Origin: a bacterium
GTDB lineage: Bacteria; Bacillota; Clostridia; Lachnospirales; Lachnospiraceae
Length of the DNA: 49,932 nucleotides
Direction of reading: 5' to 3'
NCBI GenBank assembly: GCA_023663725.1
Contig: JAMPGX010000022.1
Span: 1 to 49,932, forward strand
Positions 16,619 to 26,633 of this stretch are shown piece after piece. A program made the translations under genes and the position numbers. The notes beneath the pieces were generated by a model that worked only from the letters and a program-made list of their open reading frames with translations, was not told where the DNA came from and did no database searches. How positions within the stretch are numbered: the stretch's first letter is position 1; every line of letters starts with the position of its first letter.

Positions 16619-17527
16619 TCATATGGACGCATCTATATTACCGCCCTCCGGCATTGCCGGAGTCTGCTGGACATCTACTGGCATCTCCATGCCCCCCAGC
16701 TCCAGGGACACGCCGCTGTCGGCATTGCCGGAGCTATCCCCGACGCCAGAGCCGCCGACGCTCTGCTGCTTTTCCTGCGCCAGCTTTTGAAACAGAGCCT
16801 TCAGGTACGCTATATCCGCCTCCATAATCTCCCGCTGTTCATCCAGACGATGTTTTCGCTTCAATTCATCCAAATCCTCTGGGTCCAAGTCAGTCCTTCC
16901 GCCACCCAGGGCATCGGCTAACTCGTCAAGCTCTGACAGCTCCTCCAGCTCCCGCTGTGTCTGTTCCATCAGCTCCCGCGTCATTCTCTGCATCTCCTGT
17001 TGAAGCTCCCTCTGCCTTTTCTCCAGCTCGATCTCCCGCTGTCTGCTGTCTGCCGAGAGCTCCTCCTGCTCCGCCTCCTCTGCATCCGGACAGAGCTCCT
17101 CGCATTCCTCCTCCAACTCTCCAAAACAGGGACCGCCCCGTTTAGCCGTCTCCTCCTCCTGAAGATGGCGCATACGCTTTCTGGCGATACGCTCCATTTT
17201 CTCCGCATGGATGATGGCGCTCTCCAACTCCTTGTCATCATACTCCCCGCATTTCAACCGCTGTTTTAGCAGAGCGACCTTGCCCCTGGCGCGAGCTGCC
17301 ACCTGTCTGGCGCTTCCGGAGGTCTTGGTCTGGAGAATCATCGACGATATCTCCTTAAAATTATAATTTAGTCGTTTGGTCTTCCTGGGGGCGGACTTTG
17401 TCACAGCTATCGTACCCACATATGTCCCATCCATGCGCCGAAGAACGGTTCTGGTAGTCACTCGATTGCCATTCCTGATCACCGTTCTCTCCGTACCGCC
17501 ATGACCCGATCCAATACCGATTCCCAT
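16619..17527 (-). CDS. Hypothetical coiled-coil protein
   Basis: A 302-residue protein of no family I can name. The N-terminal ~55 residues are Gly/Arg-rich with strand-like repeats (NGNRVTTRTVLRRMDGTYVG). Residues ~60-135 are basic helices (SARQVAARARGKVALLKQRL). Residues ~150-215 are a long, highly charged coiled coil rich in Glu and Arg, and the C-terminal ~50 residues are Gly/Ser-rich and disordered. No signal peptide or membrane segment. GAGGAGG precedes the ATG at 17527. A cytosolic scaffold role would fit, but there is no direct evidence. Confidence 0.75.
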   Translation of the reverse strand: MGIGIGSGHGGTERTVIRNGNRVTTRTVLRRMDGTYVGTIAVTKSAPRKTKRLNYNFKEISSMILQTKTSGSARQVAARARGKVALLKQRLKCGEYDDKELESAIIHAEKMERIARKRMRHLQEEETAKRGGPCFGELEEECEELCPDAEEAEQEELSADSRQREIELEKRQRELQQEMQRMTRELMEQTQRELEELSELDELADALGGGRTDLDPEDLDELKRKHRLDEQREIMEADIAYLKALFQKLAQEKQQSVGGSGVGDSSGNADSGVSLELGGMEMPVDVQQTPAMPEGGNIDASI

Positions 17528-17736
17528 TTTCTCCTCCTCTTCGTCCTATAACTCATAATTGATTGCAAACTCTCTCCACAAGTGACGGAATTGGTCAATA
17601 AAAGAGACATTTCGCAAACGCTCAAAACAACTCAAATGAATATTTCTTAGTATATATATCGGATTACATGCGTAAATGATTAACCATTCTTATCTACTTT
17701 ATTTTTTGCCTTTGTGTATCTCGATGCCAATGTTAA

Positions 17737-17772
17737 AAACTCCCAGCTCACGCATGCGTAAGCTGGGAGTTT
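17737..17772 (-). terminator. Intrinsic terminator of gdhA
   Basis: A perfect 12-bp stem, AAACTCCCAGCT (17737-17748) and its complement (17761-17772), with a 12-base loop. On the minus strand it runs into five T. It lies about 30 bases past the gdhA stop. Confidence 0.85.
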
Positions 17773-17803
17773 GGAATCATCAGGTCAATGAAAATCTATG
17801 AAG

Positions 17804-19225
<1,422 letters not shown>

Positions 19226-19317
19226 TTATCACGCTAAATTTGAGAAGTTTTCTTGACTTTTTTATACAAATTGCACAAGAAAATATACATGTATACAATA
19301 ATAAATTTTTAATCCCA

Positions 19318-19749
19318 TTAGAGATATTTCGTCAGTCTTTCCACATTTTTTTCCTCAAAGGATATCAACTGTCGGGCCAGTGTGGTTGGCTTCTCCCCTG
19401 CCTCCGCATTGCGGTTTAAGATGCGGTTCATATCCATGATCCCCTGATTGCTGCCCTTGATCAGCATCTCCGCAATATGGCTGGTACTGGTGTTCAGCAT
19501 GGTGTTATAGTGTATCGCTCCAGCCAGCATCAGATTTTCCACATGGCTTTCATGATACGGTTCCACCTTGGCCTGCAGCAGCTGTTCCACCGCCTGATTA
19601 TGGATTTCCGAGTATTTCAGCGACTGTCTGGACATCTGCCTGGCCAGATCCTCATCATATATTTTGTCGTTGATAATGTCGATAGCTTTCATGGCCATCT
19701 CCGTATTTTTCTGAATTTCCTTATACACCGCGGCTTCCTGTGACCTCAT
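19318..19749 (-). CDS. Hypothetical helical protein
   Basis: A 143-residue, almost entirely helical protein (MRSQEAAVYKEIQKNTEMAM at the start; LKYSEIHNQAVEQLLQAKVE later) with no signal peptide or membrane segment. His/Glu residues such as SEIHNQAVEQ and EPYHESHVENL recall ferritin-like bundles, but I cannot assign a family. CGGAGGAAA precedes the ATG at 19749; longer in-frame extensions run through the terminator in front and were rejected. Flanked by the SH3b surface protein and gdhA, each with its own termination or promoter signals. Confidence 0.7.
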   Translation of the reverse strand: MRSQEAAVYKEIQKNTEMAMKAIDIINDKIYDEDLARQMSRQSLKYSEIHNQAVEQLLQAKVEPYHESHVENLMLAGAIHYNTMLNTSTSHIAEMLIKGSNQGIMDMNRILNRNAEAGEKPTTLARQLISFEEKNVERLTKYL

Positions 19750-19778
19750 AAGCAATTTCCTCCGAATATTAATAGTGA

Positions 19779-19811
19779 AAAAGGATGCTGTCATCAAGAC
19801 AACATCCTTTT
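19779..19811 (-). terminator. Intrinsic terminator of the SH3b protein gene
   Basis: A 14-base stem with one G-U pair (arms 19779-19792 and 19798-19811), a five-base loop and five T at the end on the minus strand. It lies 40 bases after the SH3b gene stop. Confidence 0.85.
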
Positions 19812-19850
19812 CTTTCCTAGTATACATCCTTTTGAGAGAATCTATACGGA

Positions 19851-21044
19851 TCACTGCACATATTCTTCTTTTATATAACCGATCTGTCCGCTGTATATGA
19901 CCTTGCACCAGCCGTCCGCCTTCTCCAACAGATCTACCGTATCTCCACCGGTCAGAACTCCCAGCTTGGCCGCATTCAGGCTGGGCGACAGGCGCACATT
20001 AATATTGGTAGTGGCTGTTACCTGTCCAATTACCTGGCTTGCGTCCGCTGTCTCCGCCACTCTCAGATACTCTGACTTAATATATCCGTCCTTGCCTTCA
20101 TAGATAATATGTGTCCAGCCGTTTAGCTGCTGCTCCACGATCTGCACTTCTGTGCCGCCTGCAACCTTACCAATCTTATCCGCGCGCTCACTGTCAGAGG
20201 ATCTCACATTCACTGTTGTGGTAGCCGTTCCCGACGTGGGTTGAGCAACCGCTGCTTCCACCGGAGGCTGCTCCTCTTCTCCGCCTCCGTCTTCTCCTCC
20301 CTGCGCCTCCCCGCTGTTTTGAGCGGCGAGGACCTCGCCTGTGGTCTTCTTCACATCCGCAACCAGCTCCTGCACATAGTAAAACAAATCCGCATTATTT
20401 AAAAAGATCTCATTACATTCCACATTGGTCTGATTGTTCAGTTCTACCACGTCGTCCTGCATATTCATCTCCCGGATGTACCCCAGCTCGTCATCCGGAA
20501 CCACCTCATCCGTATTCAGGTACAGGCCGCTCTCGTTGGTACAGACATAGAAGGTATCCATGCCGGGAACCTCTTCCTCAAACCCCGTGACCGTCATATG
20601 GAAGTACACATAGGCCAGATAGGAGGCTTCTCTCGGTCCGGGCTTGGTATAGATCTCAATCAGCGGATAGCTCTCCACATATTTTGCCATCTCCCGAATT
20701 CGAATCCCCTCCGTATCCTCCATATAGCTGGATATGCTTTTGATAGTCTCGACATCACCTGCAGCATACGCGCTATAATAAGTGTTGATCAATGTATATA
20801 ACGCTTCATTCGAATTCCTCTCCATTGTGGTTTCCTGAGGAAGTATCTCCGGCGTTGGCGTGGGAGCTTCCTCTATCGTACTCCCTGTGATAGACATCGA
20901 AGGCTGCTCCAGCTCCTCCGCACTGCTCGCCTTCAGGGAAAAGGTCACTGTCGCCACAACAGCAATAATTATTATTACAGGGAATACAAGCTTACTGTTT
21001 CTCACAGCAAAATCGCGAACGATCTTCCACGTATTTTTGTTCAT
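19851..21044 (-). CDS. Membrane-anchored protein with two SH3b domains
   Basis: A 397-residue exported protein. One membrane helix near residues 18-37 (LVFPVIIIIAVVATVTF) acts as signal anchor, followed by a Pro/Thr linker. Residues ~75-215 form an NTF2-like or related domain (NEALYTLINTYYSAYAAGDVETI). A Gly/Glu-rich linker (~240-265) leads to two C-terminal bacterial SH3 domains (TTTVNVRSSDSERADKIG; TTNINVRLSPSLNAAKLG), which usually bind cell-wall peptides. No hydrolase domain is seen, so a structural or sensory envelope role is likely. GGGGG precedes the ATG at 21044. Confidence 0.87.
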   Translation of the reverse strand: MNKNTWKIVRDFAVRNSKLVFPVIIIIAVVATVTFSLKASSAEELEQPSMSITGSTIEEAPTPTPEILPQETTMERNSNEALYTLINTYYSAYAAGDVETIKSISSYMEDTEGIRIREMAKYVESYPLIEIYTKPGPREASYLAYVYFHMTVTGFEEEVPGMDTFYVCTNESGLYLNTDEVVPDDELGYIREMNMQDDVVELNNQTNVECNEIFLNNADLFYYVQELVADVKKTTGEVLAAQNSGEAQGGEDGGGEEEQPPVEAAVAQPTSGTATTTVNVRSSDSERADKIGKVAGGTEVQIVEQQLNGWTHIIYEGKDGYIKSEYLRVAETADASQVIGQVTATTNINVRLSPSLNAAKLGVLTGGDTVDLLEKADGWCKVIYSGQIGYIKEEYVQ

Positions 21045-21210
21045 ATTTATACCCCCGCATATCGCAAGCCTGCTTGCGATACTGCATCAATCACGAGTTT
21101 GAAAGTTTACTTTTAAACTTATTGGCATGTTTCAGCACGCACACCAAAATCAAATCACCGGAAGCCATCCTGCACACCCGCTCCAGCTTGCTCAAAAAAT
21201 CCATATAAAA

Positions 21211-21332
21211 AATCAAGGTGATGTAAAGTGCGTCCGACAGGAATCGAACCTGCATTAAAGGCGTCGGAGGCCTTCGTTCTATCCTTTAGACTACGGACGC
21301 AAATGTTACAAATTTATTACATCACCTTGATT
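21211..21332. repeat. 16-bp inverted repeat enclosing tRNA-Arg
   Basis: Perfect 16-bp arms at 21211-21226 (AATCAAGGTGATGTAA) and 21317-21332 flank the tRNA gene, 2 bases from its 3' end and 16 bases from its 5' end. On the minus strand the 3' arm runs into a T-tract (21207-21212), like half of a terminator whose partner lies upstream of the tRNA. Confidence 0.9.
21229..21300 (-). tRNA. tRNA-Arg (anticodon CCG)
   Basis: The reverse strand folds as a full cloverleaf: acceptor GCGTCCG/CGGACGC (21294-21300, 21230-21236) with discriminator A at 21229; anticodon stem AAGGC/GCCTT with loop CTCCGAC, giving CCG for the Arg codon CGG; T-arm with GGTTCGATTCC. CCA is not encoded. Confidence 0.96.
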
Positions 21333-21361
21333 ATCATAACACAAATCTTTCGGTCTGTCTA
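21333..21361 (-). promoter_or_regulatory. Promoter of tRNA-Arg
   Basis: TAGACA (21356-21361) and TATGAT (21333-21338) with a 17-base spacer. Transcription would begin near 21326, inside the upstream arm of the inverted repeat, leaving about ten bases of that arm in the precursor RNA. Confidence 0.65.
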
Positions 21362-21426
21362 TATCCTTTTGCTGGAAATTTTAATTTTTATCGAAAACTT
21401 AAGATTTACAGAGAAAAGCTCCGATA

Positions 21427-22332
21427 TCAGAGAACTTTCGCGACTTTCCCGGTTACTGCATCATAGCGGTAGGCATAATCAGACAATACATCTTCTTCGC
21501 GGAGCTGACTTTGATTAATGTCCGCTATCATCTCATGCAGCCCATTCCCACTGTCCTGCCCCTGGTCGGACAACAGAATCACTTCATGTATAGAGCTTGG
21601 CAGGATATAAAAGCTTCCTCTCAGTTGCCGTGCCGCCTGAGCCAGCACGCCAGGATACAGAATAGCCGCCGCACCCTGACAGCGCGTTGCATTGGATAAC
21701 ACATACAGATATTTCTGGGTTTCCCGCTGCAATTTCTGAAATTCTTCCATGGACTCGCCGTCCAGCACACCCTCCAGCGCATCGTCCATACTGCACAGGC
21801 AGCTTGGCATAAGCCTCGGCGTATTGATTTCCGCCAGCTTCATCAGCTCGCGGTGGCTCGTCTTCCACAGCTTCATATGGGTGTTATGGATCAGGATCAT
21901 TCCCGCTCCCAGCTCCGGATGTTCATAGCTATAGTAAAAGCAGATCGCCAGATCCAGGAATTCCACATGGGGAATCCTTGTCAGAAGCTCCTCGTTTTTC
22001 TGCCGATTTACCAGCCGATAAACGATGCGCTCCTTCACCTTCGTAAAATCCTTGAAAAATTCCATATCCACGTGATTCCTGGGAAGTCCCCTGACATAGA
22101 CCTCCAATATCCTCTTAACGATATGCTCAAGCTCTTCACCGTCGCACAACATCTCATAGAAGCCGTCCAGATAAATAGTCGGGGATACATTCTGGCCCTG
22201 GCGCATTATGGTCATTCCGTGCAGTAGCACATTGTTATTTTTCCTGACCTCATGTACATCCACCCTGCTCTCCATGCCGGCGATATCCTGCACACGAGTC
22301 CTGACAGCATTGATAAATTCTTCCATTTTCAT
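21427..22332 (-). CDS. DUF5688 family protein
   Basis: A 301-residue soluble protein resembling DUF5688, a family of unknown role common in Lachnospiraceae. Typical pieces are near the N-terminus: VDVHEVRKNNNVLLHGMTI and NVSPTIYLDGFYEML, then VYVRGLPRNHVDMEFFKDF. The C-terminal half includes QGAAAILYPGVLAQAA and SFYILPSSIHEVILLSD. No membrane segment or catalytic motif seen. AAAGGAG lies 11 bases before the ATG at 22332, with a second ATG two codons on; longer in-frame extensions overlap efp and were rejected. Confidence 0.82.
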   Translation of the reverse strand: MKMEEFINAVRTRVQDIAGMESRVDVHEVRKNNNVLLHGMTIMRQGQNVSPTIYLDGFYEMLCDGEELEHIVKRILEVYVRGLPRNHVDMEFFKDFTKVKERIVYRLVNRQKNEELLTRIPHVEFLDLAICFYYSYEHPELGAGMILIHNTHMKLWKTSHRELMKLAEINTPRLMPSCLCSMDDALEGVLDGESMEEFQKLQRETQKYLYVLSNATRCQGAAAILYPGVLAQAARQLRGSFYILPSSIHEVILLSDQGQDSGNGLHEMIADINQSQLREEDVLSDYAYRYDAVTGKVAKVL

Positions 22333-22485
22333 ATAAATATTTTCTCCTTTCAAGCATCTTGCATTTAAACGTTTGTAAAACACCCCTTTGCCCGTATCGA
22401 ATTCAATGTGCGTAACGATACTTGCAAAACAACTGAAGTTCGCAATTACATGGCCCTCTGACGGATCGGCCATATTTACGGATAC

Positions 22486-22515
22486 AAAAAAGAGAATGGA
22501 AATCTCCATTCTCTT
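22486..22515 (-). terminator. Intrinsic terminator of efp
   Basis: A perfect 11-bp stem (22490-22500 and 22505-22515) with a four-base loop and five or more T on the minus strand, 22 bases past the efp stop. Confidence 0.9.
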
Positions 22516-22537
22516 ACAAGCGGTCTCTTGATATGTT

Positions 22538-23095
22538 CTATACTCTGGACAGATATTCACCGGTTCTGGTATCGATCTTGATCTTGTCCCCTCTGTCGAC
22601 AAACAGGGGCACATTCACAGTAGCGCCAGTCTCCACAACAGCGGGCTTAGTTGCGCCTGTGGCAGTGTCTCCCTTGAAGCCTGGCTCCGTATCAGTAATC
22701 TCCAGTTCTACAAACAAGGGCGGCTCCACAGAAAACACATTGCCGTTATGGGAGCAAACCTTACACATCTCGTTCTCTTTCACAAACTTCAAGGCATCGC
22801 CCACTGTGTCCTTATTCAAGGCAATCTGGTCATATGTCTCCGTATCCATGAAATTAAACAGATCTCCATCCGAATATAAGTACTGCATATCCTTTCTGTC
22901 AATGCGGGCCTGAGGGCACTTCTCAGTAGGTCTGAAGGTCTTTTCTACCACGCCTCCGTTAATCACGTTCTTCAGCTTGGTCCTGACGAACGCCGCACCC
23001 TTGCCGGGCTTTACATGCTGGAATTCAATAATCTGGTATATGTTATTATCAAACTCAATAGTAATACCATTCCTGAAATCACCTGCAGAAATCAT
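22538..23095 (-). CDS. efp: Translation elongation factor P
   Basis: A 185-residue EF-P, which binds between the ribosomal P and E sites and relieves stalling at polyproline stretches. The KOW-like N-terminal domain carries the tip loop [12 protein letters not shown] with Lys32, the residue modified in many bacteria. The central and C-terminal OB domains end with [17 protein letters not shown] precedes the ATG at 23095. A promoter at 23134-23162 and a terminator make it a single-gene unit after the shikimate genes. Confidence 0.97.
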   Translation of the reverse strand: MISAGDFRNGITIEFDNNIYQIIEFQHVKPGKGAAFVRTKLKNVINGGVVEKTFRPTEKCPQARIDRKDMQYLYSDGDLFNFMDTETYDQIALNKDTVGDALKFVKENEMCKVCSHNGNVFSVEPPLFVELEITDTEPGFKGDTATGATKPAVVETGATVNVPLFVDRGDKIKIDTRTGEYLSRV

Positions 23096-23133
23096 AATAT
23101 ATTTCCTCCATATTCACGTTATAATTCTTTTTG

Positions 23134-23162
23134 ATTGTATAATAAATATTGGCATTTTTCAA
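23134..23162 (-). promoter_or_regulatory. Sigma-A promoter of efp
   Basis: TTGAAA (23157-23162) and TACAAT (23134-23139), 17-base spacer, about 40 bases before efp, in an AT-rich gap after aroQ. Confidence 0.75.
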
Positions 23163-23191
23163 CTGTTTTTTTGTAAAATATCCATAAAACT

Positions 23192-23629
23192 TTATCTTAC
23201 GCCCAATCCAGCAAGATAATCCACAGCCTCCAGATATCCGTTCAATCCTTTCCCATAGATCTGTTTCTGGCAGACAGGCGCTGTGACGGACACCTTGCGA
23301 AATTCCTCCCTCTTGGTGATATCCGAAATATGAATCTCTACTTTGGGCGCTGGAATGCTGGCCAAAGCATCACGGATTGCATAGCTGTAATGTGTATAAG
23401 CGCCAGGATTGATAACAATGCCCTCCGTATTGTCTGAATAAGCCTCCTGAATCCGATCAATGATCGCGCCCTCATGGTTGCTCTGAAATATCGTGATCTC
23501 ATGACCGTCCCTGCGCCCCTTCTCCTCAAGCATATTTACCAGAAACGCATAATCCTGCGTTCCATACACACTTTTTTCACGAATCCCCAGGAAATTAATA
23601 TTGGGACCATTAATCACTAAAATCTTCAT
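23192..23629 (-). CDS. aroQ: Type II 3-dehydroquinate dehydratase
   Basis: A 145-residue dodecameric-type dehydratase for step three of the shikimate pathway. NGPNINFLGIREKSVYG holds catalytic Tyr22; INPGAYTHYSYAIRDAL and VEIHISDITKREEFR hold the other active-site Asn and His residues. Length is normal. GGAAGGAGG precedes the ATG at 23629. It follows aroK and aroE on the same strand, forming a shikimate operon. Confidence 0.96.
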   Translation of the reverse strand: MKILVINGPNINFLGIREKSVYGTQDYAFLVNMLEEKGRRDGHEITIFQSNHEGAIIDRIQEAYSDNTEGIVINPGAYTHYSYAIRDALASIPAPKVEIHISDITKREEFRKVSVTAPVCQKQIYGKGLNGYLEAVDYLAGLGVR

Positions 23630-23691
23630 AATCTCCTCCTTCCCTTCGAATGAATAGATACCGTGCCCCTCACCTGAGACTGCGTATCAAG

Positions 23692-24219
23692 CTACATTGA
23701 TCCTAGACAGTCAAGGATACGCTCAATTATCTGATCTGCTGTCAGTTCATCCACGTCCAGAATCACGTCCGCAGTCTCCGCGTACGCCGCCTCCCTCTGT
23801 GCCATCAAACGACAAATCCTGTCCAGAGAGTCCTCCCCCTGCAACAGCGGCCTGGTGGTATCTCCCTGCAGCCGCTCAAATACCGTTTCCGGACGAACGC
23901 GCAGATACACCACCATCCCCAGCTTTCTCAACAGGGGACGATTGACCGCTCTGACTGGCGTACCCCCTCCCGATGAATAGACACGCTGGCCTTTTCTCTC
24001 GGACAGCCCTCTGAGCAGTTCTGTCTCCATCTGCCGAAAAGCTTCCTCTCCCTCCTGCTCAAATATTTCATTAATCGTCTTTTTCATCTGGCGCTCTATC
24101 AGCTTGTCCGTATCCTCCAACACGCACTTCAGCCGGTAGGATAACCGAATCCCCAGAGTGGTCTTTCCACTGCCCATAAATCCAATCAGCACCACACTTT
24201 TATCCGCTGTATTATTCAT
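23692..24219 (-). CDS. aroK: Shikimate kinase
   Basis: A 175-residue P-loop kinase that phosphorylates shikimate with ATP. Walker A is GFMGSGKTT near residues 13-21; LEDTDKLIERQ supplies the shikimate-binding Asp; SSGGGTP follows; GDTTRPLL is the lid Arg region. The ATG at 24219 overlaps the aroE stop (ATGA) and has AGGAGG upstream, so the two are translationally coupled. Confidence 0.95.
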   Translation of the reverse strand: MNNTADKSVVLIGFMGSGKTTLGIRLSYRLKCVLEDTDKLIERQMKKTINEIFEQEGEEAFRQMETELLRGLSERKGQRVYSSGGGTPVRAVNRPLLRKLGMVVYLRVRPETVFERLQGDTTRPLLQGEDSLDRICRLMAQREAAYAETADVILDVDELTADQIIERILDCLGSM

Positions 24220-25103
24220 CCTTGTCCTCCTGCCGTCTGTTCCATCGCAAGCGCCATCTTCCGGCACAATTCATCGGCAATATTCTGACTGATGGAGACG
24301 CCTGTCCAGAGCTCAAAGGCAATAATTCCCTGATAGACCAACATCCTGGCCCCATTGCAGGCGCGCCCGCCTGCCTCTCTGGTCAATTCCATAAAGCGGG
24401 TTACGGCCGGATTGAAGATCAGATCATACCCCGTTTCCACCCGCCTGTAGAACTCACGATCCTCTATCACCACATCCTCCACATACGGATGCATCCCCAC
24501 ACTGGTAGCCTGGATCACCAGCCATCGTTCTCCCTCAATCCGCTCATATTCCGAAATGGCATAAGCTCTCGCAAAAGCTCTTCCCGCCATTCTGTTAATC
24601 TCATCAGCCACCGCCTGAGCCCTGTCTACAGTGCGGTTCAGGATATAGACGCCCGCCGCCCCCTTGTCAAGCAACATCACCGCCACAGCCCGCGCCACGC
24701 CTCCAGCTCCCAGAATCACAACCTTGCGTCCAGCGATATCCACTCCCTCCTGCTGCATAGCCCGATATAAGCCAGGCATATCCGTGTTATAACCCTTATA
24801 TCCGCCCTCGCAGCGCACCAGTGTATTGACTGCCCCAATCCGCTCCGCCAGCGGATCAATCTGCGCCAGGCATTTAATCACATCGCTTTTATAGGGAATC
24901 GTCACATTCAATCCCAAAAAATCCAGAGCAAGCGCCCCCCGCACCGCCGCCTCCAGATTGCCCTGCGCCACGGGAAAGGGCAGGTATACCAGATTAGTGC
25001 CTGTGGCCTGCGCCATATAATTCTGTATCATCGGCGACAGTGTATGCGCCACCGGGTTGCCGATCAACCCGCAAGTTCTGGTGTGTCCATCCAATATATG
25101 CAT
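24216..25103 (-). CDS. aroE: Shikimate dehydrogenase
   Basis: A 295-residue NADPH-dependent dehydrogenase reducing 3-dehydroshikimate. NVTIPYKSDVI contains the catalytic Lys and GYNTDMPGL the catalytic Asp. The Rossmann motif is ILGAGGVARAVA. NPVAHTLSPMIQN binds substrate. AGGAGG lies nine bases before the ATG at 25103; longer in-frame extensions enter yqeG. Starts 20 bases after yqeG and overlaps aroK. Confidence 0.95.
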   Translation of the reverse strand: MHILDGHTRTCGLIGNPVAHTLSPMIQNYMAQATGTNLVYLPFPVAQGNLEAAVRGALALDFLGLNVTIPYKSDVIKCLAQIDPLAERIGAVNTLVRCEGGYKGYNTDMPGLYRAMQQEGVDIAGRKVVILGAGGVARAVAVMLLDKGAAGVYILNRTVDRAQAVADEINRMAGRAFARAYAISEYERIEGERWLVIQATSVGMHPYVEDVVIEDREFYRRVETGYDLIFNPAVTRFMELTREAGGRACNGARMLVYQGIIAFELWTGVSISQNIADELCRKMALAMEQTAGGQG

Positions 25104-25123
25104 CCCTTTGTCCTCCTGTCCTT

Positions 25124-25618
25124 TCACTTGCTTCTGTGGTAAAAAAACAGAACGATTCGTTCCAGCTTTCTTTTCAACACAATCTGAATCTCTTCCCTGG
25201 GATGAATGGGGTGAGTCAGATAACTGGTGATCCCAACCCTTCTGGCACCCCATACGTCCGTAAACAACTGATCACCGACAAACAGTGTGCTGGACGGGTT
25301 CGTCCCCATCAGCTCCATAGCCTTGAGATAACCCGCCTTACCGGGCTTTCCCGCCTTAAACAAATACTGGGAATTAACTTGCTCTGCAAAGCTTTTCACC
25401 CGTGGCTCCCTGTTATTGGAGAGTAGCACAGTGGCATAGCCCATTTGCCGCAATCTGTCAAACAGAAGCCTGGAGCGCTCGTCCGCCGGTGCGCCATGAG
25501 GCACCAAAGTATTGTCGATGTCAAAAATAATCCCCCTGCGCCCCTTCTCATACAGACTCTGAAAATCAATATCAAAGGCGCTGTTTATCTCATAATCCGG
25601 ATAAAATCTTTCCAGCAT
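25124..25618 (-). CDS. YqeG family HAD-IIIA phosphatase
   Basis: A 164-residue haloacid-dehalogenase-fold phosphatase. Motif I is IFDIDNTLVP (Asp33 nucleophile, Asp35), motif II LLSNN, motif III Lys in KAGKPGKAGY, motif IV FVGDQLFTDVWGA. The Firmicute YqeG family usually lies beside aroE. Physiological substrate is not known to me. ATG at 25618 chosen for alignment with the family's MLERFYPDY start; a TTG eight codons earlier is possible. Confidence 0.9.
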   Translation of the reverse strand: MLERFYPDYEINSAFDIDFQSLYEKGRRGIIFDIDNTLVPHGAPADERSRLLFDRLRQMGYATVLLSNNREPRVKSFAEQVNSQYLFKAGKPGKAGYLKAMELMGTNPSSTLFVGDQLFTDVWGARRVGITSYLTHPIHPREEIQIVLKRKLERIVLFFYHRSK

Positions 25619-25664
25619 AACGCTTTCTCTTTCCCCCTGCAAGCCTCATGGCATACTGTCCGCA

Positions 25665-25693
25665 AAACAGGCAGGGACAACATGACCCTGCCT
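25665..25693 (-). terminator. Terminator after nrdR
   Basis: AGGCAGGG (25669-25676) and CCCTGCCT (25686-25693) form a perfect 8-bp stem with a nine-base loop, followed on the minus strand by GTTTTG. It separates nrdR from yqeG. Confidence 0.65.
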
Positions 25694-25717
25694 TCGTGAC
25701 GCTCTATTGGCATATCT

Positions 25718-26167
25718 TTATTCCAGAACCTTCTTCAGCTCATCCATAAACGTATTTACATCCTTGAACTCCCTGTACACGGACGCAAAGCGAACATATG
25801 CCACAGCATCCAGATCCTTCAGCTTGTTCATCACCAGCTCGCCTATAACCTGACTGGCAATCTCCTTCTCCTCACGGCTGGATATCTCGTTCTCCACCTC
25901 GTCCACCAGGCTGGTAATCATCTGAGCGCTGACAGGGCGCTTATGACAAGCCCTGAGCACACCCGCCTCAATCTTGGCACGCTCATAAGTCTCCCTGTTA
26001 TTATCTTTTTTAATAATAATCAGAGGAATGGTCTCCACCTTCTCATAGGTTGTAAAGCGCTTTCCACATTCATCGCACACTCTGCGGCGCCTGATGGAAT
26101 TGTTGTCCTCCGCCGGACGCGAATCGATCACACGGGTATTCTCATGGTTACAAAAGGGACATTTCAT
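25718..26167 (-). CDS. nrdR: Transcriptional repressor NrdR
   Basis: A 149-residue repressor of ribonucleotide reductase genes. The N-terminal zinc ribbon uses Cys3, Cys6, Cys31 and Cys34 (CPFC...CDEC). The rest is an ATP-cone that senses ATP/dATP. Length is canonical. AAGGAG precedes the ATG at 26167. It lies 43 bases after ylmC. Confidence 0.96.
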   Translation of the reverse strand: MKCPFCNHENTRVIDSRPAEDNNSIRRRRVCDECGKRFTTYEKVETIPLIIIKKDNNRETYERAKIEAGVLRACHKRPVSAQMITSLVDEVENEISSREEKEIASQVIGELVMNKLKDLDAVAYVRFASVYREFKDVNTFMDELKKVLE

Positions 26168-26210
26168 TGCCGTTCTCCTTATGCGTAATTTGTATTATAT
26201 TATAAGATAC

Positions 26211-26444
26211 TCAGCAGTTTATGTCAACCAAAATAATATCTGGCCCAATCTGTCGGATATCTTTAAAGGGAATTACCACCTCAAAATCCGGTTTGAAGAC
26301 ACATAGCAGCTTGCTGCCGTCCGTGACCATAATCTTGCAGATGCAGCCGCTGCACTCGTCAAACTCAAAATCCGTCACCTTGCCCAGCCTGCGGCAATCC
26401 CGAATATTGATTACCTCTTTACATTTAAAATCTGAAAAAAGCAT
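26211..26444 (-). CDS. YlmC/YmxH family PRC-barrel protein
   Basis: A 77-residue PRC-barrel protein, MLFSDFKCKEVINI then RLGKVTDFEFDECSGCI, matching the YlmC/YmxH family associated with sporulation in Firmicutes. A GAGGT lies seven bases before the ATG at 26444; a longer in-frame start at 26486 is less likely. It stands head-to-head with sigG, the usual neighbour in Clostridia but normally co-oriented. Confidence 0.88.
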   Translation of the reverse strand: MLFSDFKCKEVINIRDCRRLGKVTDFEFDECSGCICKIMVTDGSKLLCVFKPDFEVVIPFKDIRQIGPDIILVDINC

Positions 26445-26633
26445 GGTGTCAACCTCATAAGTCCTTTCCTTATTGTATGCCGGCACACGGTCTTTGGTTC
26501 CTCTTTACTTTTCCCGATTTTGCGGAATATCTACAGCCGCCTTTGTAAATACTACCAGCATAGGCCTTTACGCAGGAGGAGCGCGCGCCAAGAGGCGACG
26601 GCGGAACTAGAAAAGAAAGGCATGGTGTACGAT

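Noticed and set aside
19750-19908. N-terminal extension of the helical protein gene at 19318-19749
   Set aside because: It passes through the SH3b gene terminator and overlaps the end of that gene.
22333-22614. N-terminal extension of the DUF5688 gene
   Set aside because: It would cross the efp terminator and overlap efp; the start at 22332 has a proper ribosome site.
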